DNA of 64,000 bases from Diphasiastrum complanatum (GCA_029204225.1 CM055092.1:75576032-75640031), one strand, 5' to 3'. Counted from the stretch's first letter, positions 10,740-22,216 are shown. Notes: generated by a model from the letters alone, not told the origin. Translations and numbers: made by a program.

Positions 10740-11140
10740 GCATGTCACTAACCTTGTGTTGTATTGATTTCATAGTTTTTGTAAAGGGGTTTGGCGCATT
10801 TGGTGAATGCATGGCTAATTGTAATGGATTTTTGGTTACATAGGTCGAAACTTTTAAAGTCTTTGCAAAAATTTCGATGTGATCAAGGCAATGGTCGATT
10901 CGGTAAGAAGATTTTGGGAATCTATCTAAATTGACAACTGAGAATTTTATTATCCTAACATTATGTCTATGTGATTGGATCCATGGATTTAGGATTGGCA
11001 ATAAAATATTGTTTTTCATGGTAATTTTCTCCAGGCAAGTATCCAGTTAGTGGAATTTTGGAATCCTGGTACTATGTTTTTTATCGATTTAACTCTGGAG
11101 CAGAAATATTCCCAGTTGATTGAGTTAAATGGTATTTTCG
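10740..11140 (+). repeat. Dispersed repeat, copy 1 (leader-like)
   Basis: About 400 bp align collinearly with 24930-25360. Shared landmarks are a GCAAAGGGGTTTGG-type word, GGTCGATTCGGTA, CCATGGATTTAGGAT and GGTAATTTTCTCC. It lies downstream of the 9318 primer-binding site, so it is probably the untranslated leader of an LTR element family. The second copy has an extra segment around 25120-25170 with internal AGGAGAAT repeats. Confidence 0.8.
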
Positions 11141-11812
11141 GTTCTTCCTTTTGGACTCGGCGGTGCACCGATCGGCTTATCTTAAATGATTTTGATCTTT
11201 AAGATAGGACAATTTTTGGGGGTATTGAGCTGTTAGATATTCCTGATCATGGATTGTAGTGGTAAAGATTAAACTAAGATTCACTGATTGGCTACCAAGT
11301 ACCATTTAGTTATGTATTGGATCAGAGGAATAAAGTTTTAATCTTAACCTTATGTCCAAAGATGTCTATATAAGTCAGCCTAATCTTGGTTTATACACTA
11401 AGATCTGAAGTAGGTTGATTAGATGAAGAAATTATGTTGGTAAAAGTATGATGGTTGAAAAACTTGTGATGTGGAATTATTCACTTCAGAGATTTCCCAG
11501 ATATGTTATTTACTCATGAGAAATAGAGTTCTTTTGTAGCTGAGTTACAAGATTCTCAGTGAGATATGTGAGTAACATAGGCAGAATTTGGAAGAATCTG
11601 CCAAATAAAGACATATGTGTTTATGTAATGGGTCATAGTGAGATTATTCTCATATGTGCATGACTAATCTTGTTTGGATCTACTATGTATTCCTGGTTAC
11701 TAAAGTTATCTGGTGCACTTAACCTAGTCGTTGAACATAAACATATGATCAAGTATTGTATTTGACAATAACTTGCAGAGCTAACAAATCTGTTTTGACA
11801 AATCTATAGGTT

Positions 11813-12058
11813 ATGGCATTGGTATTTGAGTTCATATTTGGCAGAGGCCATGGAAGGCAAGAGGTGATAGTGGAGGATGGAAGCAAAATGGCAGTGGAGT
11901 TGTCTATCAGCACATTGAAGAGGGTTGTAAGGGAGGGGAACAGGGTTGCATTTACAGTTGCTCTATTGTGTCTGCTCTCAGCTCTAGGATTGGTTGGGTG
12001 GTTTTGCTCCACTGTCTCTCTTGTGTTTTCATATCCTTATCTTAGGGGTTTTCCCTAG
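11813..12058 (+). CDS. Hypothetical 81-aa membrane-type frame
   Basis: The frame begins MALVFEFIFGRGHGRQEVIV and ends in a hydrophobic stretch of about 26 residues (FTVALLCLLSALGLVGWFCS onward) that could span a membrane. Its 3' third is the same 86-bp repeat seen at 9231-9316, which in that copy has no comparable upstream frame. So the frame is either a captured exon fused to an LTR end or a chance frame. I do not recognise it. Confidence 0.2.
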   Translation: MALVFEFIFGRGHGRQEVIVEDGSKMAVELSISTLKRVVREGNRVAFTVALLCLLSALGLVGWFCSTVSLVFSYPYLRGFP

Positions 12059-12069
12059 TGGTCTTTACA

Positions 12070-13250
12070 AGTTGCACCTCTATCTTATTGAAGAACTATC
12101 CCAATGTTGGAATGGTACTTTCCCTAATTTGCAAGTAGACTAGATTTGTCAAGATCTTCTCCTTCCTCCCACTACACAGTACACGTTCTCCACAACGATC
12201 TCCTAAAACAAACAAGTTGAATGTCCCTCTTCTGCAAGCCCTAATCTACTTATACTAACAAGCGAAGGGATGACAGAGAGAATTTTTGGGCATCAAGTTC
12301 CTTCCCGACTACCTCACCCCACTTTTCTTATCCTAAATGCGATGTTGATTTTGCCAATAGTGGCTATTCTTGCGAGAACAACATGCATGAAGCCTTTCAG
12401 TCACAAGATGCTCAAAAATAGCTTTGAATGTCATATCTTCACATCATGTCATTGCTTGAAATACAAAAATATTATCATAAAGCTCTCAAGCTCCTCTTTC
12501 TAATAAGCTATAGCATGCTCTAAAGGTCGATTACATGCACACTCGATAGATGAGCTAAGCAGCTACGTACATGTAAAGTACATTCTCATACGAAATATCA
12601 TTTTGCAAATGATGTATACATCTATGAACATAGTGTTGGCGGTAGTTTGTGTTTGTGACGGACGGTGATGCCAACAGGAAAAGAAAGACGATTAATGAAA
12701 GCACAGTGATAATTGTGCTTAATATGCCATGAAAGAGAGATTGCAGGAAAACGATTAGGCATCTTAGACAGCCATGCAAACCTCTATTACTGATAATCTA
12801 ATTAAGAAGAGAATGTGAAAATAATTCAGGCATCAGAGATAGCCATACATTTCTCTTTATGTGATGTTTGCGTAAGAGGAGTGAGAGTTAATTTCATTCA
12901 ACAAGAATGCAAAAAGATGTAGAACAGTAGTGAATCTGTATAATAAAGTTGTAGTAACAACGATCAGACCACGATATAGTTGCGTTGGGTAAGCGTGTGA
13001 TCCTACTTACAAATTCAAAACAATTGCTACAATTCTAAATATATATATCTCTCTATATAATCACTAACTCTGAGGAGTCAGATACTGAATGACCCGTTCT
13101 GGTCATTTTATCTCTGTTAGATCATCCTCCGATATATGATGACTTACAATATCTTCAATCGCTCATTTACATTTATAGCAACTGGAAGATCTTGCATTAT
13201 TCTAGCTACATTTACAAGATTGCTTAACAGCTGATTAACTGACTAATTAG
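12070..13250. other. No gene recognised
   Basis: AT-rich intergenic or decayed sequence without motifs I can assign. The right part probably includes the outer portion of the Copia LTR that ends at 13901, but its TG start could not be placed. Confidence 0.4.
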
Positions 13251-13308
13251 AACAGTTGTTATTGGAGCGTGAAGACGTAGACAGCCTATGAGGAATCCTG
13301 TGTATTCT

Positions 13309-13620
13309 GCAGAGTGTCGAATTTTTCGTCTGTGTAGAATCCCATGTAAAATTGCAGTGTCGAGTTTTTCACCTGTGTAGAATCCCGTGTAAAACTGCAG
13401 TGTCGAGTTTTTTGCATGTGTAGGAACCAGTGGAAAACTGCAGGGTCGTCTTTTTTGCAAAGTGTCGCCTGTCATAAATTGCATGTAAACATGCAGTGTC
13501 GCTTTTTTTTGCAAATTGTCGCCTGTCATAAACTGCATGTAAAAATGCAGTGTCGTTTTTTTGCAAATTGTCGCCTGTCAGAAAATGCAGTGTTGCATTT
13601 TTCGAAAAATAGTGTCGCAT
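13309..13620. repeat. GCAGTGTCG minisatellite in Copia LTR
   Basis: Seven to eight degenerate units of about 40-55 bp each start with GCAGTGTCG (variants GCAGAGTGTCG and GCAGGGTCG) followed by a T run, a ctgtgtag or cgcctgtca segment and cgtgtaaaac-like sequence. In plant Copia elements such as Tnt1 and Tto1, tandem U3 repeats act as enhancer elements; that role here is inferred from position only. Confidence 0.85.
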
Positions 13621-13901
13621 TTCTGGAAGTGCCTAAATGGCCTAAAAACCAATATATGATCAGTGTCGCAAAACACTTAGTTGCTCAGGATGGCCTGAAG
13701 GTAAAATGGCAACAGTGTTGAGTGTCGGGTTTTTCACGTGTGAAAAAACCTGAGTAAAAATGCAGACTGTAGCGACAATCAGTTCAAATATGCAGACTGT
13801 TAAAAAATAGTTCATTTTCTGTAGGTTTCACTTGAGAGAGTAAAATTGAGAGAAGGAAGGAGGGTAGTTAGGAAGAGTAGGAGTAAGATTAAACTCCAAC
13901 A
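13309..13901 (-). repeat. 3' LTR portion of a minus-strand Copia element
   Basis: The sequence ends CTCCAACA at 13901 and is followed by CTCCCCCTTAAG, which on the minus strand is a polypurine tract directly abutting TGTTGGAG, the normal 3' LTR start. Its inner part contains the minisatellite at 13309-13620. The far LTR border and target duplication were not found. Confidence 0.7.
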
Positions 13902-13913
13902 CTCCCCCTTAAG
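13902..13913 (-). promoter_or_regulatory. Polypurine tract of the Copia element
   Basis: Minus-strand CTTAAGGGGGAG immediately precedes the LTR start TGTTGG. This is the plus-strand priming site of LTR elements. Confidence 0.75.
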
Positions 13914-14002
13914 CTTACTGCTATGAATCTGAACTGCAATTGAGATTTATCATATCTACTAAGGTAGAATGTTTATCTCTAGACAAAGTCTTTGTCAAAA
14001 TA

Positions 14003-15910
14003 TCAGCCAACATATTGTCTGTATAACAGTAACTTAGTACAATATCTTGGTTCTGAACTTTCTTTAAGAAAATGGAACTGAACTTCTATGTGTTTAGTTC
14101 TAGCATGAGTACGTGGGTTCAGAAATAGAGCTATGCAACTCTCATTGTCGCACTGGAGTATTATTGGACCAATATATGGGAATTGTAGATCCTTCAGCAA
14201 CCTTCTAAGCCAAATTATCTCCTTCACTGTTGATGTAGCTTCAACATATTCGGATTCTGTGGAGGACAACGAAATGTATTTATGCTTTCTGCTATTCCAT
14301 GAAATGGATTCTCTTGCATGGAAACGGATATAACCTGATGTGGATTTTCTGGTATCCACGTCTCCTGCCCAATCTGAATCTAAATATGTGGTCAGTGTGA
14401 GTGCAGCTTTTGTATTACCATTATAGCTCATATAATAGTGTTTTGAAGCTTAAATGTACCTCAGAACTCTTTGCAGAGCTTTCTAGCGTTGTAAGCCTGG
14501 ATTGGACATGTATTGAGATAGTGTGCTTACTGCATATGCTAGATCGGTCGTGTGCAAACCATAGAATACATTATAGATCCTATGACGGATTGATAAGGAT
14601 ACTTTCAAATTTCTTGCTGATCTGCTTGAGTTCTGGGGCACATGTCTTTGGACAGCTTAGATTCTGAATCCATAGGTGTGTCTATGGGCTTGCAGTCCTC
14701 CATGCCATATCTGCGAAGTACATTGTTTAGATAGGACTCTTGGCTTATAGTAATCCTTCTGCCTGTGCGACCTCTGTGAATCTCCATACCGAGTAGGTAA
14801 TGGATTGGGCCTAAATCAATCATCTCAAATTCTGATGAAAGTAGAGATTTGGTTTCTTGTAATAACTGATTTGAATTGTTGATAATTAAGGAATCATCAA
14901 CATATAATGCTATTATAACATAGCCTGATCCTTTTCGTCTGAGATATACATTAGAGTCTACGGAGCAAGAAGTGAAGTTATGCTGCAACAAGAAGTAATT
15001 TATTCTATCATGCTAGGCCTTGGGAGCTTGCTTAAGACCATACAATGCCTTATACAATTTACATACCAAATGCTCTTTGCCTTGAAGGACGTAACCTTTT
15101 GATTGATAAATGAATATGTCTTCTTGTATATATCCAGGTAGGAATGTTGTCTGGATGTCCATCTGGTGAATGTCCGGATCCTCTACAACAGCTATAGCCA
15201 ACAAGGTGCAAATTGATTGATGCTTTATCACTGGACTGAAGGTGTCAGTGTAATCTATTCCATAAACTTGCTCAAATCCTTTAACCACTAAACGAGCTTT
15301 CCATTTGAATATTGATCCATCTAGCTTAAGCTTTAGCTTGAAGATCCATTTAGAGTCAATAGGTTTTATACCTACAGGAGGATTAACAAGACTCCAGGTC
15401 TTGTTCTTCATCAAGGAATGGTACTCAGCATCCATGGTAGCTTTCCATTTGTCTGCATTGGACATTGACAATGCTTCTGCAACAATGGTAGGTTCATCAT
15501 AATTGATGAACGCCTGAGGGACAAAACGATCAGGTTGTTGTCGTTGTCTTGCAGACCTTTGAACTGCAAGTGCTTGAGTGGATGTTTCTCCTATGTAAAT
15601 GACTAGGATAGCTTCAGCTTGTGGTTTTGAACAGTCATGGATCTAGGCCCATCGATGGTAAATGGAGCTGTTGTGACAAACTCCTGCGTTTGAACATTCG
15701 TAGGTCGATGCCTATCAATGGAGAATGGAGCTGCTGTGACAGACTCCTACATTGGCTGCTTCTGCTTGAAATTATGGAATTTGTCTTCAAGAAAGACAAC
15801 GTCGCGGCTGACTGAGATCTGACTTGTATCAATATCATAGATACAATATGCCTTATGTGACATTGAATAGCCGATGAAGATATACTTACAACTTATTGGG
15901 TCTGGTTAGA
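14003..15910 (-). pseudogene. Copia reverse transcriptase and RNase H, broken
   Basis: From right to left: a linker with SVSRDVVFLEDKF (about 15790); the RT N-terminal part at 15013-15471 (WKATMDAEYHSLMKNKTW, KARLVVKGF, ALYGLKQAP); the RT catalytic part at 14605-14991 with LYVDD and YLLGMEI; and RNase H at 14003-14431 (YLDSDWAGD, STESEYVEA, TKHIEVQFHFL). Order and spacing are those of plant Ty1/Copia pol. Stops and frame changes separate the segments, and TAG codons interrupt the linker near 15735 and 15605. Integrase and gag are missing to the right of about 15910, so only the 3' half remains. Confidence 0.88.
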
Positions 15911-16860
15911 ATAATCTATTAAAAATGATTTACTTTATCCCAAAAAAGACAAGGCTTCAATGCTTGCTTAATTCTTTCTTGACAAGTTATTTAAGTTGTT
16001 TGGATTGTCGACTATGTTAGAATATAGAGCTCAAATTTGTAGTTTTTACATTACATTTATGGCTACCGAGCTACGCAGGCTTAAAATTAACCAAAATTTA
16101 AGTGAGTCATTTAACTCAGTCAATAAGTTAGAATTAGTTTAGAGCCACAACCCTCTTTTTGGACCGAATTCTCCTTACAGCATCTTGTTGGTGTCAAGGA
16201 CCAAATGTCTCCAGCAGCATACACCTGGTTCCATAGAGACAATCCTCAGCCTAGAGCAAGATTAAAATATATTCAGTGATTTTACAACTATCTCTTTATA
16301 GAACACTTAAATTCAAGGGACAATGAAAGTAAGTTACAAAAAAAATCCCCCCTTCAGAATAATTTTTTTGAGAAAGTACATTTAAAGGAATAATCAATTT
16401 AAGTGCATAATGTTGTGTGCTCGGGTTCTCTTTGTACATTGGAGTGACCTCCACAAGCAAAATTTTCAACTACACAATTGCAGTGACAATATATGGAAAA
16501 GCCAGTTGGCTACTGGGACATTATGCTGGAATGACCACAATGACAGCTGGCTTACTAACCTATTATGCCAGAATGGCCACCCTTGACAGCTGGCTTACTA
16601 ATAAATTTCCCAGAATTACCACTTGGACAGCCCCCACTTTAATGTCAATTTATATTAAAATGCATGGACAGCTGGGAGTAGGTTATTTAAAGAAATTAAA
16701 AAATAAGACAGATGATTAATTTAATAACACACAAATTAAACATAATTTAAAATATTGTAGCCATTTGCCTGACTGTCTAAATTAAAAAAAAAATGCTCTA
16801 GAATCTAACCAGATTTTGTTTTTTTTTTTAATACATATTTTTTAACAAGAGAGTACTTTT
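15911..16860. other. No gene recognised; short tandem repeat
   Basis: AT-rich sequence. At about 16520-16635 there are three degenerate copies of a 41-bp unit with AGAATGACC and GACAGCTGGCTTACTAA motifs; the 100-codon frame across it is repeat-encoded and not called. Confidence 0.5.
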
Positions 16861-17255
16861 AGCCACTATATGCCATGTTTCAACCATGATATACATAAGA
16901 GCAGATTTTCAAAAATACTATTCGAAGAAAAGCAAAATTTTCAGCTACTTTTAAATGTGTTCAGTAGCAATGCTCCAACAAAAAGAAGAGCATTTTGGAA
17001 AGCACATTTTGTAAGCATTCCATAACATTATGCAACTGTGAGATTTAGAAGTTGAGTTTTAGCCATATTTCCAGCATAATATACACTAGAGTAAATTTTC
17101 ATAAATACTTTTCGAGTAAAACACAATTATTTTGAACTACTTTTCACAATGTTCTCTAGGACTCTCCAACAAATTAAAGGAGAGAATTTTGGCATGCACA
17201 TTGCATATGTGTTCCGTAACATTGACATACAGTTTTAAATTTTCAATAAAAGAAA
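16861..17255. repeat. Tandem duplication, period about 200 bp
   Basis: Two diverged copies begin AGCCACTATATGCC (16861) and AGCCATATTTCCAG (17061). They share collinear words such as ATATACA, AATACT-TTCGA, GAACTACTTTT, CTCCAACAAA and CATTCCGTAACATT-type endings. Non-coding. Confidence 0.75.
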
Positions 17256-17392
17256 AAACATTATAACATAATTAAACAATTAATGCAATGCTCTAAAAAA
17301 AAAAACCCATGATATTCTTTGTAAAGTCACCAAAATGTCATGTACAAAAATGTTCAGTTATGACAAAATCGCTTCCTCTGCAAAATCTGAAA

Positions 17393-18402
17393 TCACCAAA
17401 GTTGTCTAAAACGGCTCAAATCTTTTAATATTCTTGTGGCCACACTGGCATCTGAAACATTGAATGTGATATGGCAATTGCTAAGATTCAAAAAAGTATG
17501 TTCGACACTCACGTGTGTACTAGTCAATGAAGGTGGAGATACTAAGCGAGACTTGTAATACTTTTCAAAAGCATCATCAACAACCTTAATGTTTAATGGG
17601 TTACACCAAAACTCATCATCATGATGAAGATTGAGATTGTTTGCATCACGAGAAACATCCACCAAAGGATGTCTAACTTCCTTAGAACCATCATTTGAAG
17701 AAGATGGAACACCAAAATTTTCTGCAACGGATTTTCCCTTGAAGTGTATCGTGTTATGTTTGTCCATCTCAGTAGCCAACGCATCCTGAAATTTATTTTC
17801 ATCACCAGAAATGATGCGTTGCATTGCACGCTCTTTAATGCCCATGTTATCTCGATCACACCTGAATTCAACCAACAGACAAAATTACTCACATAAAAAT
17901 AAACATATAGCTAAATATAAAGTCCAAAATAATTCAGCTATATGTCAATTCACAATTTAGGAGTAATCATTGCACAGTTTCTATTTTCCAACTACATGAG
18001 GAGAATGGCTGGCGTCTAGATTTTTGAACTTGTAATCTGAACAAAACAAGAAGATCGATAAATCCTTTAAGATCAGAACTTTCACTAAGGTCTTCAATAC
18101 TTTTATCAGTAGGGAGATTACAATGCTTCCTCCATGAATCAAACGTTGATCGAGGCCAATTTTCAGCATGAATACTCTTACGAATACCACCAGACATGAC
18201 AAATTGTAATCTCCTTAGGATCAACTGTGCGAAATCTACGACCATATTTAGAAATAGCTACAGTTTCACCTACTACATCCTCATTTTCTTCAGCATCAAA
18301 TAAAGATTGATTACTGAAATTGTTTTCACAAAAAATATCGTTAACAACAAAACCATCTTTCGCACTTAAAGACGAATCTTTGCCATCGTTATCTCCAGAC
18401 AT
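17393..18402 (-). CDS. Unrecognised minus-strand gene model or captured fragment
   Basis: Three frames in series look coding in composition. 18178-18402 starts MSGDNDGKDSSLSAKDGF and has VGETVAISKYGRRFRTVDP. 17967-18245 contains GGIRKSIHAENWPRSTFDSW and DLKGFIDLLVLF. 17393-17875 is the longest (160 aa), with MGIKERAMQRIISGDENKFQ and FEKYYKSRLVSPP, and starts right after a good acceptor (gaattcag) at about 17860. No single splice solution joins all frames in phase. I recognise no domain. It may be a decayed domesticated gene or a fragment carried by a transposon. Confidence 0.3.
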
Positions 18403-18509
18403 ATGACTGCCAGAAAAAATATAGGACAGACTATCAGATTTTGGTTAAAGTTGATGAGTGATAGAATTTGGATCATGCAAAGAGCTTTTGGAAGTGACAA
18501 ACACTAGAA

Positions 18510-19330
18510 AAATAAGTGCAATTGACTCCTCCATTTTTAAGTAACATAAGAGAAAAGAACAAAACCAGAACAATGAATGAAAAACAAATAGTTCAACAAC
18601 ACTTGAAAATGATCTTCTAATCTATAGTTTCACCTTTGTGAATAGTTCGGTTTTCAGAAGATGCAAGAACTTGTATGTGAGGGAAAATGTCAAGTGCTTT
18701 ATAAGGATAGATAAGAACACAGCTTAGTCACCAGAGATGAACCGATAGCCATAAACACCAGAGACGAACAACACCAAAGATGAACCAATAGCCGTAAACA
18801 CAAGAGATGAACTGATAGCCACCCTCCCACAAAAGATAAATCATAGAAACATAGTTTGTAATCATAAAAAATTACCTTGAATTAACTGTTTGCACTCTCT
18901 TACTCATGTAATGACAAACAAAAATCTGGAAAGCAAGTCACTATTACACAAAATCTGAAAGCAAGTCTGTATTAGAACAAATCTGGAAGCATTGTTTGTG
19001 ACTGACACGTTCCTTCTCTCCAGCCATACTTGGAACGGCCTGCGCAGTCTTCTGATGTCCAGATTTTTGTCCAAAACTATCATGTTGGAGAACCACAGTT
19101 AAGTAACTCAAGTCCGCACTGAAATGATTTCAAGCATTTCGATATTCTGAAAACTAGTTAGACTTTCCCATTTTTAAATAGCTTAAGAGCAAACAAAAAC
19201 AAAATAAAAAAAAAGTAAAGGATACAATAACAGTTCAGGGGTGCTTGAAAATGGTCCTCTCAGTAAAGGTTTCAACTCTGTGAATAGATTCGTTTTTGAG
19301 AAGATGCAAGAACCTCAATATAGAAGCAGT
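18510..19330. repeat. Diverged direct duplication plus small tandem repeat
   Basis: 18510-18700 and 19150-19330 share order and words (CCATTTTTAA, TAAGAGC/AAAGAAC, GCTTGAAAATG-TC-TCT, GTGAATAG-TTCG-TTT, AGAAGATGCAAGAAC). A third partial copy lies near 19435-19490. Between them, 18731-18825 holds four copies of an AGAGATGAACCGATAGCC-type unit. No coding content recognised. Confidence 0.65.
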
Positions 19331-20780
19331 GGTTTAGACTTCTCCATTTAGACACCAACAACGTGCATAAGCGTACATAAGCAGTCACGACTTCTAAATC
19401 CAGCATTAGAATGCAGAGGTAGGCGCCTACTATGAACCTCTGTGAACATATCGTTTTTCAGAAATGTAAGAAACCAAATATGCAAGCAGCAATATCTGTG
19501 AAAAATTGTTTGATCTAATAATGAAGCACGGGTGAGTAACACATGATGTATCACCAAAAGGCTAATGTAATCAGCCTAAGATAATGCAATCCCATAGTAT
19601 AAACCACGAAAAATATCAAGGTCGAAAACTTGAACTACGTACCTTTTTTAGTGTTAGGAAAAGGTTATAAGGTCGGTATACTGGACAAGAACTAGTCCTA
19701 TGGCAGCCACAAAGAAACAACGGAAGAAAGGAATACTCCAGCCATGGAGAAACTACAGAGGAAAGGAATACTCCTGGCAACAGATTATTCAGAAAGTAAA
19801 AGCAAAACTAACTGGAGAAAAGAGAATTAAGTTTGGCAAAGATAAATGCTATTACAACTCAATGATGCATCAAATATCTTCAATATGCCCGATCAATGGT
19901 TGCTAGCATTCAAGATATTAATTAATTTGGCCAGATGCAACACATGATGTTTGCTGCTAGCTGGATCTACGTTCTAAACAAGATAATAGCAAAGGAATGC
20001 ACATATAAATCTCATATAGTGTTCAGAGCCCTGCGACTGAGAACAAGTCTAGGTAATGGGTAAGGAAACATTTAGAATCTAGAATATTCTGTCTTGTTTC
20101 TTCTCTTCTCTTTCTAGACATGACCTTAAATAATGTACGTGGATTGAAATACTGTTAAATTACTTCATTTTCTCACAGAAGACTCCAATCAATCAGAAAG
20201 TAAGCAATGAAAACAGATAAGTGCCTCTTTATTCCTTCTAGATAATCTGGTATAGTTCAGAGAGCCATACCATTTCAGATGACATGGTAGGACAACAAAA
20301 AACCATAGCAAACCAAGCAATAGAGTGAGAAACACCAGAAGCCAAAAGTAGGTAAGGAAGACAGGGCGTTCTCATAGAAAATCTGCACAGGTAGGACCAA
20401 CATCCAGTAGCCAACGCAAGCCACGAATGATTGTTAGACCACCACCATCACCAAACAAGAGGCAAGCGAAGGAAAGGAGGCAACATCCGCACCACAATCC
20501 AAACACCACAGTAGGATAAAGCGCTGATCAACAACAAACCACAGCAGATCAATAGCATCAAGAAAATGCGAAGGAGAAAGGCACAACCAGCGGCTGTCAA
20601 CCTACCAATGAACCTGAATCTCAATCACAATGATTCAAGAAAGAAATCATATCTCTGCTCCCATGCTGCGTTGTAGAAGACCTCCTCTACCAATGGCCCA
20701 CTGAACGACGGAAAAGAGTCAACACTCCTCTCCCATCGCCCCCACAACATCGCGACATTCTCTCTCCCATTTTGCACGCC
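19331..20780. other. No gene recognised upstream of the sHSP gene
   Basis: Apart from a 68-codon frame at 19700-19906 (KKQRKKGILQPWRNYRGKEY) that I cannot assign, this stretch shows no recognised coding or repeat structure. Confidence 0.4.
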
Positions 20781-20791
20781 AAACTCTCCTG

Positions 20792-20804
20792 GAAAATTCT
20801 AGAG
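20792..20804 (+). promoter_or_regulatory. Heat-shock element upstream of the sHSP gene
   Basis: GAAAATTCTAGAG contains GAA-nn-TTC-nn-GAG, three alternating 5-bp heat-shock-factor modules with only the last base imperfect. A weaker three-module match (GTC-TA-GAA-GC-ATC) lies at 20926-20938. They stand about 260 and 125 bp before the TATA box. Binding by heat-shock factors is inferred. Confidence 0.55.
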
Positions 20805-21060
20805 CATCGAGACCCTCTCACACAGCATTACGCAGGGGAAGGCCCTGCCCTCGGGCACGGAAGGCCCGAGGGGGGGCATTCCCCCCCCCCCGCCCGCCTA
20901 AAGTCCTTGAGTCACAACCGCCTGTGTCTAGAAGCATCGGGACGCTTCCTCCTCTCTCTCTCGACCCTTCCTTTTTTCATCGCTCCTCCTGTCTTTCGTC
21001 AGATCATAATTCTCCATGCTTTTTCTTTGTCTACATCGATTCTCTCACCTGAAAATTGTG

Positions 21061-21067
21061 TATATAA
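21061..21067 (+). promoter_or_regulatory. TATA box of the sHSP gene
   Basis: TATATAA lies about 200 bp upstream of the ATG, implying a transcript start near 21090-21100 and a leader of about 165-175 nt. Confidence 0.6.
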
Positions 21068-21262
21068 TCTAAGGCAGTGGCTGCATTTCTTAGAACATTT
21101 TCGCTATCGTTACTTTTCTCGCAACATTGTTTACAAGGTTTGAGAAGCTCATTTTTTGTGGATCAGCAGATAATCGAAAAGTACCACTGTTTTCCTCTGC
21201 GTCCTTCAAGCTTGCGTTGTATTTGCCGTTGAGTTTTGATATCTGGGAGTGCTTGTTTAAGG

Positions 21263-21931
21263 ATGGCATTGTTCTTCGATGCTAGAGATCCTTTATTTTC
21301 TACTCTCCATCAACTGATCAACAATCCCGAGGAACATGAGAAGGGGGCAAACACTCCAGCTCGTTCTTATGCGACGGACAGGCGTGCCATGGCTAGCACT
21401 GCCGTGGACGTGAAGGAGCTGCCAAATTCTTATCTCTTTATTGCAGACATGCCGGGTTTGAAGTCTTCCGATATCAAGGTGAGCTTCTCATGTTCACTTA
21501 CTCCCGGTCTTGAGCTTTGAAGTTTTGTCTCAATGAATTTTACTTGTATGCCTCGAATCTAAATGCATAGAGAGTTCAAAAGTGTCACTATCATTATAAA
21601 AAAGCTTCGGAATTTTCTTGTTATTATCTGCTTATCAAGAACGTTCTGCTAATTACCAGTAAATGATCCTCCCTTTGATTTGTAGGTTCAAATTGAAAAT
21701 GGCAATGTTCTCACCATCAGTGGCGAAAGAAAGCTGCAAGATGAGGGAGAATCGGAGGGAAAATACTTAAGATTGGAGCGTGGTGCCGGCAAGTTTATGC
21801 GCAAGTTGACCCTCCCTGCAAATGCCAACTCTGACGCCATTGCCGCCAAGTGTCAGGATGGGGTGTTAACAGTTACTGTGCCAAAAATTCCTCCCCCGGA
21901 GCCTAAGTCTATCAATATCACAGTCTCTTAG
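21263..21931 (+). CDS. HSP17-CII: Cytosolic class II small heat-shock protein, one intron
   Basis: Exon 1 is 21263-21478 (72 codons) and exon 2 is 21686-21931 (81 codons plus TAG), giving 153 aa, the usual size of plant class II sHSPs. The 207-bp intron begins GTGAGC and ends TTGTAG, in phase 0. Residues from about 48 onward are the alpha-crystallin domain: [20 protein letters not shown] begins it. Consensus I, Pro-x14-Gly-Val-Leu, is exact in the [19 protein letters not shown] region, and the C-terminal IxI motif is INI. The start at 21263 ([15 protein letters not shown]) is preferred over an in-frame ATG nine codons upstream because class II proteins start with a short segment before DPLF/APLF. 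Known role: ATP-independent holdase forming large oligomers during heat stress. The frame is intact. The symbol names the family only. Confidence 0.95.
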
Positions 21932-22216
21932 TATGATGGAGTCACATCAGAGTCCCGTACCAGCAAACTTTTATGAGCTTCTTTGTTCAGCTACCTGCTC
22001 TTCTAACTTGAATATATTCGAAATTCTCGTTTGTGACACTATAGTTGGGCTGATTATATACTTGTATGGTTAGAAAATATATCTGTTCTTGTTTTAGGAT
22101 TGGCCATGTAGTGTTAGAAACGGTGTCATGTTTGTGTAAGTTCGATCCCGCTGCCTTTCCCTGCCCAGAGCGTTTGTACTTAGAAAAGTTTGATATAATA
22201 ACATTACCAAGCTTCC

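Larger units (their letters stand above)
9231..12069 (+). mobile_element. LTR-type element lacking coding domains, with 86-bp end repeats
   Basis: An 86-bp block beginning CTAGGATTGGTTGGGTGG is present at 9231-9316 and again at 11984-12069 with few differences. The first copy abuts a primer-binding site. Between them lie about 2.6 kb with no gag or pol motif, resembling a long leader or a large LARD-like internal region. The upstream borders of the two copies differ, so full LTR limits are not established. The 10740-11140 part also recurs at 24930-25360. It could equally be a decayed Copia with its coding part deleted. Confidence 0.5.

Noticed and set aside
20772-21143. 123-codon plus-strand frame upstream of the sHSP gene
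   Set aside because: It overlaps the heat-shock-element-like sites and TATA box, has no recognisable motif and contains a poly-C tract; it is promoter and leader sequence.
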